Shown here piece after piece: positions 1 through 7,040 of a stretch of DNA of 9,570 nucleotides. The notes beneath the pieces are model-generated. The model was not told the DNA's origin, did not search any database, and saw nothing but the letters and a program-made list of their open reading frames with translations. The position numbers and the translations under genes were made by a program. Position 1 is the stretch's first letter. Every line of letters starts with the position of its first letter. Source of the DNA: Rhodobacterales bacterium UBA5972 (GTDB taxonomy: Bacteria; Pseudomonadota; Alphaproteobacteria; Rhodobacterales; Rhodobacteraceae); assembly GCA_002430125.1 (NCBI GenBank), contig DJBQ01000035.1, forward strand, positions 1-9,570, given 5' to 3'.

Positions 1-2
1 CC

Positions 3-25
3 AAAAAATGATCTGCGATCATTTT
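3..25 (-). terminator. Possible intrinsic terminator at the left edge
   Basis: On the minus strand a 9-bp A/T-rich stem (5-13 pairing with 17-25, three-base loop) runs into six T residues (complement of 3-8). It lies about 80 bases past the stop of the PaaG-like gene and beyond another hairpin at 35-63, so it may end the minus-strand run. The stem is weak, and it could equally serve a gene off the left edge. Confidence 0.4.
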
Positions 26-34
26 CTGTTGGGC

Positions 35-63
35 CCGGCTCAAAACCTGCGATTTTGAGCCGG
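35..63. repeat. Perfect 11-bp inverted repeat (strong hairpin)
   Basis: CCGGCTCAAAA (35-45) pairs perfectly with TTTTGAGCCGG (53-63) around a 7-base loop. It is 44 bases beyond the stop of the PaaG-like gene. Neither side has a T-tract, so it is not a textbook intrinsic terminator. It may protect the mRNA 3' end or act with the T-tailed hairpin at 3-25. The rest of 1-106 shows no gene. Confidence 0.6.
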
Positions 64-106
64 AAAGCGAATTTTGGCAATTTGAAAACCGACTGTAGAG
101 TCCGGT

Positions 107-883
107 TTATCGCCCGATAAATTTCGGCTTTCGCTTTTCATTGAACGCAGAAACGCCTTCGACAAAATCAACGGTCTTTCCGGCTTCTGTCTGCAAATCC
201 GCCTCCAGCGTAAGCTGCGCATCCAGATCATTGCCAAAACTGGCGCGCACCGCTTGTTTGATCAGTTTGTAGCCAGCGGTTGGCCCCTTGGCCAGACTTG
301 CAGCCCGTTTGGCGATATGGGCGACGAAATCCGCATCCGCCACTGCCTCGTAAATCAGCCCCCAATCGCTGGCTTGTTGCGCCGGGATGCGATCCGCAAA
401 TAACGACGCCCCCATCGCCTTGGCAAAACCCATATTGCGCGGCAAAAAATAGGTGCCTCCAGCGTCAGGAATAAGCCCGATCAGCGCAAAAGCCTGCAGG
501 AAATAGGCACTTTCACTTGCGATCACCACGTCGGCGGCAAGCGCCAGATTAGCACCTGCCCCGGCAGCAACGCCATTTACCGCAGAAATCGTTGGAATCG
601 GACAATCATAAATCGCCCGCAGCATCGGTTCATATTCTTCGCGCAGGGCGATACCGAGATCAAGATCGGTCATCGCCGTTGATCCGCCCAGATCCTGCCC
701 CGAGCAAAAAGCCCGCCCGTTTCCGGTGATCACAAGAACCCGCCCGTGGTTTGGTGCGTCAAGCACCGCGTCACGGATTTCGGCGCGCATTCCTGCGGTC
801 AACCCGTTCAGGACTTCGGGTCGGTTCAGTGCCAGCGTGGCGACTCCATCGACAACGTTAAATGTGATTGTTTGATAAGACAT
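107..883 (-). CDS. PaaG-like enoyl-CoA hydratase/isomerase (crotonase family)
   Basis: A complete 258-residue crotonase-fold protein that should act on an acyl-CoA thioester in the cytoplasm. The CoA/oxyanion segment FCSGQDLGG is at residues 59-67 and the second oxyanion-hole segment NGVAAGAGANLALAAD at 103-118. The position of the first catalytic Glu of mitochondrial crotonase is Asn here (N112). Instead IPDAGGTYFLPR (138-149) supplies Asp140, matching the catalytic Asp of PaaG, the isomerase that converts epoxy-phenylacetyl-CoA to oxepin-CoA. This favours a PaaG-type isomerase or related Delta3-Delta2-enoyl-CoA isomerase over a classical hydratase. The ATG has a GGAG seven bases upstream. 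It is the last gene of the minus-strand run, 66 bases after ccmH, and no other paa genes are next to it, so the substrate is uncertain and I give no symbol. Confidence 0.85.
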   Translation of the reverse strand: MSYQTITFNVVDGVATLALNRPEVLNGLTAGMRAEIRDAVLDAPNHGRVLVITGNGRAFCSGQDLGGSTAMTDLDLGIALREEYEPMLRAIYDCPIPTISAVNGVAAGAGANLALAADVVIASESAYFLQAFALIGLIPDAGGTYFLPRNMGFAKAMGASLFADRIPAQQASDWGLIYEAVADADFVAHIAKRAASLAKGPTAGYKLIKQAVRASFGNDLDAQLTLEADLQTEAGKTVDFVEGVSAFNEKRKPKFIGR

Positions 884-913
884 AAGGAATCTCCGGGCCG
901 AATGATTTTGTGG

Positions 914-941
914 ATTTTAACGCCGCGCAATCACTTGTCGC
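914..941 (-). promoter_or_regulatory. Weak candidate promoter for the PaaG-like gene
   Basis: On the minus strand, GCGACA (936-941) and TAAAAT (914-919) are separated by 16 bases in the 66-base ccmH/crotonase spacer. The -10 is close to consensus and the -35 matches at four of six positions. This could explain separate expression of an acyl-CoA gene behind cytochrome genes. Read-through from ccmH is the alternative. Confidence 0.22.
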
Positions 942-949
942 GCATGAAA

Positions 950-1408
950 TCAACCAGACGTTACGTCACTGCGCAAAATCTCGGTCAGGCGGGCGGATTC
1001 CTCGGCGGTCAGGCTGTCTGCGGGGACTGTGCGGCGGCGGCGAACAAAGGCAAAGCCGATCAATCCTCCGATACCGAGCATTAAAGGGCCGGCGGCCCAC
1101 AACATCAGATTGCTGCCGTTGAATTCAGGCCTCAGCAAAACATATTCGCCGTAACGACTGACCACGAATGCAACGACTTCTGTGTCGCTGTCACCTTGCA
1201 TGATCCGCTCGCGAACCAACAAGCGCAAATCACGCGCTAGGCCTGCATTGCTGTCGTCAATGGATTCATTACGGCAGACAAGGCAACGCAACCCTTGGGA
1301 AATATCCCGTGCCCTGGATTCCAGCACAGGGTCAGTCAAAACTTCGTCCGGTTGCACAGAAAAAACCGGTGTCGCGAACAATAGAAACAGGATCAAAACG
1401 TACCGCAT
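950..1408 (-). CDS. ccmH: Cytochrome c maturation protein CcmH (CycL-type)
   Basis: A 152-residue membrane-anchored thiol protein of the cytochrome c maturation system I. In this family it holds or reduces apocytochrome CXXCH thiols before haem ligation with CcmF. An N-terminal signal/anchor (about 1-18) precedes the periplasmic domain with the signature LRCLVCRN at 40-47, where Cys42 and Cys45 are the redox pair. A second membrane segment lies at about 102-122, followed by RRRR (123-126) and a short cytoplasmic tail. The length fits the short CcmH form; the TPR-containing CcmI part is not fused and no ccmI is in the window. Only 4 bases separate it from the ccmF stop, so the two are almost certainly cotranscribed and probably translationally coupled. 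Confidence 0.95.
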   Translation of the reverse strand: MRYVLILFLLFATPVFSVQPDEVLTDPVLESRARDISQGLRCLVCRNESIDDSNAGLARDLRLLVRERIMQGDSDTEVVAFVVSRYGEYVLLRPEFNGSNLMLWAAGPLMLGIGGLIGFAFVRRRRTVPADSLTAEESARLTEILRSDVTSG

Positions 1409-1412
1409 CGTC

Positions 1413-3407
1413 TTATTCTGCCACTATTGGAACAGGTGTTTGTCGGCGTATTGCGCCCGCAGCCACCCGATAACGCCGGTCGGTTAAACTCAACAATCCC
1501 CCCAGCGCCATGATAATCGCGCCTGCCCAAATCCAGTTCGCAAAGGGCTTGATGTAAGATCGCACCGCATAACCGCCGGCGTCTTGTGCATCACCGATCA
1601 CCACATAGACATCGCGAGTGAAGCCAATATCAATCGCGGCCTCAGTCGTTGGCATATTCGAAACCGGATAAAAGCGCTTCTGCGGTTTCAGCCGCGCGAC
1701 CTGCTGGCCGTCAACCAAAACGGCAAAGTCGCCTTCGGTCGCGGTATAGTTGGGGCCTGTGATTTCCTTGGCGCCGTCAAACCTGATTTCATAGGTAATG
1801 CGCGCCCCTTTCACCATAAAGCTGTCGCCGGCACGCGCGACACGAATATCCTCGGTCTGCCACGCGGTAATTGCGGAAATCCCGAAGATCGTGATCCCAA
1901 GCCCGGCATGCGCGACCGCCTTGCCAATATCGGCCCGCGGCAACTTGAATAAACGCAGCAGGCTATGACGCAGCTCGGTCTTACCCAAACGCACCCGTTG
2001 CCCCAGATCAGCGGCAGCCCCCAGCAACAACCATGTCGCCAGAGTCACCCCAATCGGTGCCATCATAAGTGTACCGGTTTGCACCACCAGAACCAATGCG
2101 CCAAGAGCCACCGACAACGCCATCATACCCCAAAGTGGTTTGATACTGCGCGCCAGATCGGCGCGTTTCCATGGCAACATCGCGCCGATCGGCAGCGCCA
2201 TCGCGATCAGAATCATGAAAGGTGTGAAAGCCAGATCAAAGAACGGCGCACCGACCGACAGTTTCCGCCCAAAAGTCAGATCGGCAACCAATGGCCAGAT
2301 CGTTCCGATAAACACAACGAACGCCGCAACTATTAACAACACATTGTTCAAAATCAGCCCGGTTTCACGGCTGACCAGCGAGAACACGCCTTTTGATTCC
2401 AGCTTGTTGGCGCGAAATGCAAACAGCGTTAGTGATCCGCCGATTGCCACCGCAAGGATCATAAGAATGAACACCCCGCGTTCGGGATCATTTGCGAATG
2501 CATGAACCGAGGTGATGACGCCTGATCGCACAATAAATGTGCCGATCAACGAAAACGAAAAGGCCAGGATCGCCAAAAGGATCGTCCATGTTTTCAGGCT
2601 TTCGCGCTTTTCCACCACAATAGCGGAATGAAGCAACGCCGTTGCCACCAGCCATGGCATGAAACTGGCATTTTCAACCGGATCCCAAAACCACCAGCCA
2701 CCCCAGCCAAGTTCATAATAGGCCCACCAAGATCCAAGCGCGATGCCAATGGTCAGAAACATCCAGGCCGCCAGTGTCCATGGCCGCACCCAACGTGCCC
2801 AAGCGGCGTCAACCCGTCCTTCGATCAGGGCCGCGACGGCAAAACTGAACGACATCGAAAGCCCGACATAACCCAAATACAGAAACGGCGGATGGAATGC
2901 CAAACCCGGATCTTGCAGCAATGGGTTCAGCCCCTGCCCGTCTAGCGGCGGAAAAGCCAACCGCAGAAACGGGTTTGAGGTGAACAGCAAAAAAGCCAGA
3001 AAAGCCACGGCAATCGCCGCCTGCACCGACAACACGCGGGCTTTTAGGTGTGGCGGCAAATTGCGCCCAAAAACCGCGACCAGAGCCCCAAAAAGTGTCA
3101 GGATCAACACCCACAACAACATCGAGCCTTCGTGATTTCCCCATGTTCCGGTCAATTTATACAGCATCGGTTTCAACGAATGGCTGTTGGCTGTTACCAA
3201 CGACAGCGAAAAATCCGAAGTCGCAAACGCATACATCAATGCGGCAAAGGCCAACAACGTCAGCGCAAACTGCGACACGGCGGCCGGGACGGACAATTCC
3301 ATCCAATTTGACCACCCCTTATGCGCGCCGATCATCGGAACCGTCATTTGCACTAGCGCCACGACGAGCGCAAGTATCAGGGAAAAATGGCCAATTTCGG
3401 CAGTCAT
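1413..3407 (-). CDS. ccmF: Haem lyase subunit CcmF
   Basis: A 664-residue polytopic inner-membrane protein, the core of the CcmFH haem lyase that transfers haem from holo-CcmE to apocytochrome c. It is hydrophobic throughout. The tryptophan-rich WWD motif spans about 228-253 (ELGWGGWWFWDPVENASF inside it). HPPFLYLGYVG begins at His172, and further histidines at 260, 302 and 500 match the conserved haem-ligand histidines of the family. A periplasmic domain (about 515-618) and a last membrane helix (about 622-641) end the protein. I chose ATG at 3407 (protein begins MTAEIGHF), as in relatives; the in-frame codon four residues upstream is a GTG with no Shine-Dalgarno. A weak GTGGA precedes the ATG. 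The gene is separated from ccmE by the two lysis genes and has its own candidate promoter upstream. Confidence 0.96.
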   Translation of the reverse strand: MTAEIGHFSLILALVVALVQMTVPMIGAHKGWSNWMELSVPAAVSQFALTLLAFAALMYAFATSDFSLSLVTANSHSLKPMLYKLTGTWGNHEGSMLLWVLILTLFGALVAVFGRNLPPHLKARVLSVQAAIAVAFLAFLLFTSNPFLRLAFPPLDGQGLNPLLQDPGLAFHPPFLYLGYVGLSMSFSFAVAALIEGRVDAAWARWVRPWTLAAWMFLTIGIALGSWWAYYELGWGGWWFWDPVENASFMPWLVATALLHSAIVVEKRESLKTWTILLAILAFSFSLIGTFIVRSGVITSVHAFANDPERGVFILMILAVAIGGSLTLFAFRANKLESKGVFSLVSRETGLILNNVLLIVAAFVVFIGTIWPLVADLTFGRKLSVGAPFFDLAFTPFMILIAMALPIGAMLPWKRADLARSIKPLWGMMALSVALGALVLVVQTGTLMMAPIGVTLATWLLLGAAADLGQRVRLGKTELRHSLLRLFKLPRADIGKAVAHAGLGITIFGISAITAWQTEDIRVARAGDSFMVKGARITYEIRFDGAKEITGPNYTATEGDFAVLVDGQQVARLKPQKRFYPVSNMPTTEAAIDIGFTRDVYVVIGDAQDAGGYAVRSYIKPFANWIWAGAIIMALGGLLSLTDRRYRVAAGAIRRQTPVPIVAE

Positions 3408-3439
3408 ATCAGGGTCCACTTTATAAGTTGTGAACCCGG

Positions 3440-3467
3440 ATCATACCCGCTTGCAGCCTGCATGCAA
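3440..3467 (-). promoter_or_regulatory. Candidate promoter for ccmF
   Basis: In the 118-base spacer between the holin stop and the ccmF start, the minus strand reads TTGCAT (3462-3467), a 16-base spacer, then TATGAT (3440-3445), five of six matches to the -10 consensus. Transcription would begin around 3433, giving a leader of about 26 bases before the ccmF ATG. An inverted repeat TTGCA-N7-TGCAA (3451-3467) covers the -35 and part of the spacer and could be an operator. This would let ccmFH be expressed without transcription through the lysis genes. No other feature was seen in this spacer. Confidence 0.4.
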
Positions 3468-3525
3468 ATAACAATGCCAGTGAACAGGTCGGGCCAATTG
3501 CCTCAGCCTTTGATCGCAGCCACAA

Positions 3526-4008
3526 TCAGCGTTCGCCTTGACCTACCCATTCCGCCAGAGCAGGATTTTCCGGCTGCTGGCTGGGGTCTTCTGCAAGCCG
3601 CAGCACCGGCCGGTTGTTCCGAGCGTGGTACATCTCACGCGCACCAAAATAGAACGACACCACCGCGCCCAACAACCACCACAAAGGTTCCGGCACCAGC
3701 GCAAGACCGATCATACGTTCCGCAAAACTGTTCGGCGCAGCCATTGCATAAACGAACAGACCTAACGTACCAATCGCCAATGCAGGACGCGGCAGCCGGT
3801 TTAAACCGTTGACAAACCTGTCAAATTTACCTTCCCGTACAGCCTGAAACTCGACGCCGTATTGCGATAATGCGGCGACAAAGGCTTCGTGCCCCATCAC
3901 CATATTCTTGGTGGCGTTTGGTGTGAAAACTTCGGCCACGTTTTCAACTGCATTCCCAAGCTCGGCAATCGCATTTGCCCCGCCGAGTATTTTTCCAATC
4001 AACCCCAT
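3526..4008 (-). CDS. Three-helix holin, GTA-release type
   Basis: A 160-residue protein resembling the holin family described for gene transfer agent release (GTA_holin_3TM, Pfam PF11351 from memory). A polar, amphipathic N-terminal part (1-72) is followed by closely spaced hydrophobic stretches at about 74-91, 96-106 and 108-122, the last containing LWWLLGAVVSFYFG, then a charged C-terminal tail rich in Arg, Glu and Pro. Holins open the inner membrane so that a cytoplasmic endolysin reaches the peptidoglycan. Its ATG overlaps the end of the endolysin gene by 10 bases, implying translational coupling and a shared role. It is encoded with no capsid or tail genes nearby, consistent with the known separation of GTA lysis genes from the structural cluster. 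The assignment rests on family resemblance and gene pairing. Confidence 0.8.
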   Translation of the reverse strand: MGLIGKILGGANAIAELGNAVENVAEVFTPNATKNMVMGHEAFVAALSQYGVEFQAVREGKFDRFVNGLNRLPRPALAIGTLGLFVYAMAAPNSFAERMIGLALVPEPLWWLLGAVVSFYFGAREMYHARNNRPVLRLAEDPSQQPENPALAEWVGQGER

Positions 4009-4610
4009 GCGGACACCCGTTTTTTATGTTCTGACGCAGATAAGTGAAACCGCGGCGCAATAAATGTTTCGGCCCGGACAATCCACCCGCCTTTGCCTCC
4101 ATCACGTCGTCTTGCATATTTACGTGACTGGACGCGATTGTCCCCCAAGCGATAGTAATAGTTCCGCCGAGCGATGCCGTACGCATCGGCCAAATGGTCA
4201 GGTGCCATGCGTTCTGCACGAGATGCCGCAGCAAGCGTGTGTGGCCCCAATGCGCCATCAACTTCGACTTGCAAGCCCATGTCATTAAGCAGTTTTTGCA
4301 GAATCTTGATCGCGTTACCGCCGGCGTTGACATACATATCAAAGACCGACGCCTGCAAACATTCAGGCAAGCCGCCGATGCCCGGCTTCGTGAAATAATG
4401 CGTCAGATATATGTCAATCGCCTGATCGCGACCAAGTGCCTTAACATCGCTGATGCCAATCGCACCATCGCCATCCAGATCGAGGCCCAGCCTGCGCATC
4501 GTTGCCAGCGTCACCCCATGTTTGGTGGCCCCACCGGGATCATCCGGATCATTTACATAACCGCCTTCGCGGTCGACAATTTCTTTGGCGATTTGCCTGA
4601 CGGACAACAT
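3999..4610 (-). CDS. GH108-type N-acetylmuramidase endolysin, GTA-release type
   Basis: A 203-residue peptidoglycan hydrolase. The N-terminal domain has the glycosyl hydrolase 108 signature EGGYVNDPDDPGGATKHGVT at 15-34, with Glu15 the expected catalytic acid. The central and C-terminal part, including VDGALGPHTLAAA (117-129), resembles the PG_binding_3 domain that follows GH108 in phage and GTA lysozymes. The conserved-looking segment ADAYGIARRNYYY is at 141-153. Between them DLDGDGAIGISD (44-55) fits an EF-hand-like calcium loop. There is no signal peptide, so export would depend on the holin encoded downstream, whose start overlaps this gene by 10 bases. The ATG follows GAGG at a good distance. 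Family knowledge: this pair lyses the producer cell to release GTA particles. A prophage-remnant lysozyme is the alternative, but no other phage gene is present. Confidence 0.88.
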   Translation of the reverse strand: MLSVRQIAKEIVDREGGYVNDPDDPGGATKHGVTLATMRRLGLDLDGDGAIGISDVKALGRDQAIDIYLTHYFTKPGIGGLPECLQASVFDMYVNAGGNAIKILQKLLNDMGLQVEVDGALGPHTLAAASRAERMAPDHLADAYGIARRNYYYRLGDNRVQSRKYARRRDGGKGGWIVRAETFIAPRFHLSASEHKKRVSAWG

Positions 4611-4625
4611 TCAGATCCTCGGTAC

Positions 4626-4641
4626 TTGCGAAAATACGCAA
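4626..4641. repeat. Inverted repeat in front of the endolysin gene
   Basis: TTGCG (4626-4630) and CGCAA (4637-4641) form a perfect 5-bp inverted repeat with a 6-base A/T-rich centre. It ends 16 bases before the endolysin ATG, between the CtrA-like site and the Shine-Dalgarno. It covers the possible -10 (TATTTT, minus strand, 4631-4636), so it could be an operator. It is short enough to be chance. Confidence 0.3.
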
Positions 4642-4651
4642 CCCAAGCTTG

Positions 4652-4666
4652 TTCAAATTCTGTTAA
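4652..4666 (-). promoter_or_regulatory. CtrA-like binding site upstream of the lysis genes
   Basis: The minus strand reads TTAA-CAGAATT-TGAA followed by C, which is one mismatch from the alphaproteobacterial CtrA consensus TTAA-N7-TTAAC. It lies in the 64-base ccmE/endolysin spacer, overlapping where a -35 would fall for the -10-like TATTTT at 4631-4636. CtrA and its phosphorylation are known to control GTA lysis and release in Rhodobacter capsulatus, so the position makes sense. With such A/T-rich half-sites a chance match is possible. Confidence 0.42.
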
Positions 4667-4674
4667 TAAACTGA

Positions 4675-5127
4675 TTAGCTACCGTTCGCTGGTTTAAAAA
4701 CGCCTTGTTTCTTCAAGGCATCAGCAACTTCTTTCGGCATGTAATTTTCGTCATGTTTTGCAAAAATTTCGGAGGCTTGGAAGGTATTGTTCACAAAGTT
4801 TCCGGTTGCAATCATGCCTTGACCTTCTTTGAAAAGGTCCGGCAGAATTCCAGTATATGTCACCGCAACAGAAGCGCCGCCATCGGTCACACTAAAGGTG
4901 ATTGTCTTGCCTTGGCCGCGTACCAGCGAACCGACTTCGACCAAACCGCCAATGCGAAACACTTCACGCGGCCCCGGCGGTGCTTCGGCAATCTGCGACG
5001 GGCTGAGGAAGTAGTTGATGCCATCGCGCATTGCATAGCCAATCAACGCACTGGCACCGGCTAACAGCACAAATGCTCCGACGATTAACTGAATCCGACG
5101 TTTCTTTTTTAAACCACCGACGGCCAT
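4675..5127 (-). CDS. ccmE: Haem chaperone CcmE
   Basis: A 150-residue periplasmic haem chaperone anchored by one N-terminal helix (about 12-32, after the basic stretch KKKRR at 7-11). The body is the OB-fold beta-barrel typical of the family. The C-terminal motif AKHDENY (123-129) contains His125, which binds haem covalently, and Tyr129, the axial ligand. CcmE takes haem from the CcmABCD complex and passes it to CcmF/CcmH. The gene begins 7 bases after the argC stop, so it is probably cotranscribed with argC. Its usual partners ccmF and ccmH are displaced downstream by the two lysis genes. Length and motif are ordinary for the family. Confidence 0.96.
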   Translation of the reverse strand: MAVGGLKKKRRIQLIVGAFVLLAGASALIGYAMRDGINYFLSPSQIAEAPPGPREVFRIGGLVEVGSLVRGQGKTITFSVTDGGASVAVTYTGILPDLFKEGQGMIATGNFVNNTFQASEIFAKHDENYMPKEVADALKKQGVFKPANGS

Positions 5128-5134
5128 CAGAACC

Positions 5135-6169
5135 TCATGGGAAAACCGGGACCAACATCAGACCGGTTGTTTCAGGATGCCCCAGCATCAGGTTGGCATT
5201 TTGCACCGCCTGCCCGCTGGAACCTTTGCATAAGTTGTCTAACGTCGAAACCACCACGACACGCCCAGAAACCCGGTCGCCTGCCACACCGATATGACAA
5301 AAGTTCGAGGCTTGAACGTCGCTCATTGCAGGCATTTTGCCGTTTGGCAGAACCACGATAAACGGTTCGTCCTTGTAGGCATCAACCAACGCAGCGTGTA
5401 CTTGGTCCGCATCGCCGCGCAGATAACATGTCGCCAGAATACCGCGATTGGCGGGCACCAGATGCGGTGTAAACACGATGCGCACATCACGTCCGGCGAG
5501 CAGCGAAAATTCCTGGTCAAATTCGCCGAGATGCCGATGCGTTCCACTGTAAGAATAGGCCATAACATCCTGCGAACGCTCAGCATAAAGCATGTTCTCT
5601 TTCAGAGAACGTCCGGCACCTGAAACGCCGTTTTTCAAATCACAGATGATTGCGTCAAGGTCAATTACCCCGGCTGAAATCAATGGGCGCAGCGCGAACT
5701 GAACTGTGGCAGCATTGCATCCGGTTCCGGCAACCAACCGCGCCTTAGCAATTTCATCGCGATAAAACTCGGTCAGGCCATAAACCGCCTCGGGCTGCAA
5801 TTCTGGCGCATCATGCGGTCGATTGTACCATTTCTCATAGGCTTTTGGATCGCGCAATCTGAAGTCAGCCCCAAGATCCACGACCTTCACAGACTTCGGC
5901 AATGTCTTGACAATAGCCTGGCTTAATCCGTGCGGTAGCGCGCAGAAAACCAGATCAATGTCGCTGAAATTCAGGTCATCAATTGTGGTCAAAACCGGCA
6001 GGTCCAGATGCCGCAAGGCCGGAAACACGTCCGCCATCGCCATGCCGGCTTTGCGTTCGCCAGTCAGGGCAGTGATTCGCATAAACGGATGCGTGGCTAT
6101 CAGGCGGACAAGTTCTGCACCTGTATAACCCGATGCTCCTAGAATCGCGACGTTGCTGATATTTGCCAT
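5135..6169 (-). CDS. argC: N-acetyl-gamma-glutamyl-phosphate reductase ArgC
   Basis: A 344-residue cytoplasmic enzyme of arginine synthesis that reduces N-acetylglutamyl phosphate to the semialdehyde with NADPH. The N-terminal nucleotide-binding motif [12 protein letters not shown] is at 11-22. The catalytic cysteine is Cys151 in [10 protein letters not shown]; the better-known enterobacterial form is GCYPT, but the GCNAAT form is the one I recall from Rhodobacterales relatives. VSGAGRS (182-188) and the histidine segment GTHRHLGEF (209-217) complete the active site, followed by [10 protein letters not shown] chose ATG at 6169 with AGGA eight bases upstream; an in-frame TTG at 6193 would add eight residues and lacks support. 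It follows murI by 58 bases and precedes ccmE by 7 bases on the same strand. Confidence 0.95.
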   Translation of the reverse strand: MANISNVAILGASGYTGAELVRLIATHPFMRITALTGERKAGMAMADVFPALRHLDLPVLTTIDDLNFSDIDLVFCALPHGLSQAIVKTLPKSVKVVDLGADFRLRDPKAYEKWYNRPHDAPELQPEAVYGLTEFYRDEIAKARLVAGTGCNAATVQFALRPLISAGVIDLDAIICDLKNGVSGAGRSLKENMLYAERSQDVMAYSYSGTHRHLGEFDQEFSLLAGRDVRIVFTPHLVPANRGILATCYLRGDADQVHAALVDAYKDEPFIVVLPNGKMPAMSDVQASNFCHIGVAGDRVSGRVVVVSTLDNLCKGSSGQAVQNANLMLGHPETTGLMLVPVFP

Positions 6170-6227
6170 GGTCTGGTTCCTGTTGATCTTCAATGTGCGA
6201 TGTAGTGAGTATTTCTCGGCAGTTCAA

Positions 6228-7040
6228 TCATGCCGCTTGAAATCGCGCCTCGCGTCGCAAGTACCGCGTTGCCTGATCGGAAACCGATTGCGGATCACCT
6301 GTAGTCAGAAAAATAGTCTGCGTGGACTCGCCCAGCATATCGCCATGACGGGTCAGGTAATCTTCAAGGCTTTTGGCAACGATCTCGCCCTGGGAAAACA
6401 CCCGCACGTCCGGCCCCAAAGCGTCCTGGAAGACATCGGCCAACATCGGATAATGGGTGCAGCCAAGCACCGCTGCTTCGGGTTTCGGCATCCGCCTCAA
6501 CAGCGCCTGCACATGGCTGCGCGCCAATGCTTCGGCCAGAATCAAATCGCCGTCTTCCAGTGCATCAACCAAGCCACCGCAAGGCTGAGCTTCGACATCA
6601 ACCCCTATGGCACGAAAGGATAATTCCCGCTGAAAGGCCCGGCTGGCAACTGTTGCAGGCGTCGCAAACAACGCCACATGCTGCACCGCCACCTGGCGAG
6701 GGGCCGAGTTGTCACCCCATTGCCGTTCAGTCAGCGCCTCAATCAGCGGCACAAAAACTCCCAGAACGCGCCTATTTTCAGGCACCCAGCCCTCCTGCAT
6801 CCGCCGCAACGCCGCCGCACTTGCGGTGTTGCAGGCCAACAAAACCAGATCACACCCGGCGTCGAACAACCGGGTCGCTCCTTTGCAAGTCAGATCATAA
6901 ATGTCATCGGCGTCGCGCACGCCATAAGGCGCGTGTGCGTTATCCCCGTAATAGACCAGTGGCAAATCAGGCATCAAAGCGTTGATTTCCTTGAAAACTG
7001 TAAGCCCGCCCAGCCCTGAATCAAATACCCCAATTGCCAT
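6228..7040 (-). CDS. murI: Glutamate racemase MurI
   Basis: A 270-residue cytoplasmic enzyme that interconverts L- and D-glutamate to supply D-Glu for the peptidoglycan stem peptide. The start of the protein, [15 protein letters not shown], is diagnostic, with Asp7 and Ser8 in the active site. PYG follows at 38-40. The two acid/base cysteines are Cys70 in LLACNTASA and Cys194 in VLGCTHYPM, so it has the cofactor-independent racemase mechanism. I chose ATG at 7040 because the family starts right at this motif; an in-frame codon at 7097 would add 19 unrelated residues across a candidate promoter. It follows the rpsI terminator and is probably the first gene of the minus-strand run through argC and ccmE. 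Confidence 0.95.
   Translation of the reverse strand: MAIGVFDSGLGGLTVFKEINALMPDLPLVYYGDNAHAPYGVRDADDIYDLTCKGATRLFDAGCDLVLLACNTASAAALRRMQEGWVPENRRVLGVFVPLIEALTERQWGDNSAPRQVAVQHVALFATPATVASRAFQRELSFRAIGVDVEAQPCGGLVDALEDGDLILAEALARSHVQALLRRMPKPEAAVLGCTHYPMLADVFQDALGPDVRVFSQGEIVAKSLEDYLTRHGDMLGESTQTIFLTTGDPQSVSDQATRYLRREARFQAA

Noticed and set aside
1584..2505. Long plus-strand open frames opposite ccmF
   Set aside because: They lie wholly antisense to ccmF, have low-complexity His/Gln/Arg-rich products with no recognisable motif, and no Shine-Dalgarno. They are shadows of a GC-biased coding strand.
950..3407. A fused or adjacent ccmI or ccmG
   Set aside because: CcmH ends at a short tail without TPR repeats, and the next gene is a crotonase; the other ccm genes must be elsewhere.
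3420..3525. Attachment site or duplication flanking the lysis pair, as expected from a recent prophage insertion
   Set aside because: No direct repeat shared with 4611-4674 was found by eye and no integrase is present; the cassette looks like an old, stable resident.
6170..6227. Regulatory element between murI and argC
   Set aside because: Only the argC Shine-Dalgarno is convincing in these 58 bases; a 5-base inverted match near 6223-6242 is too short to report.
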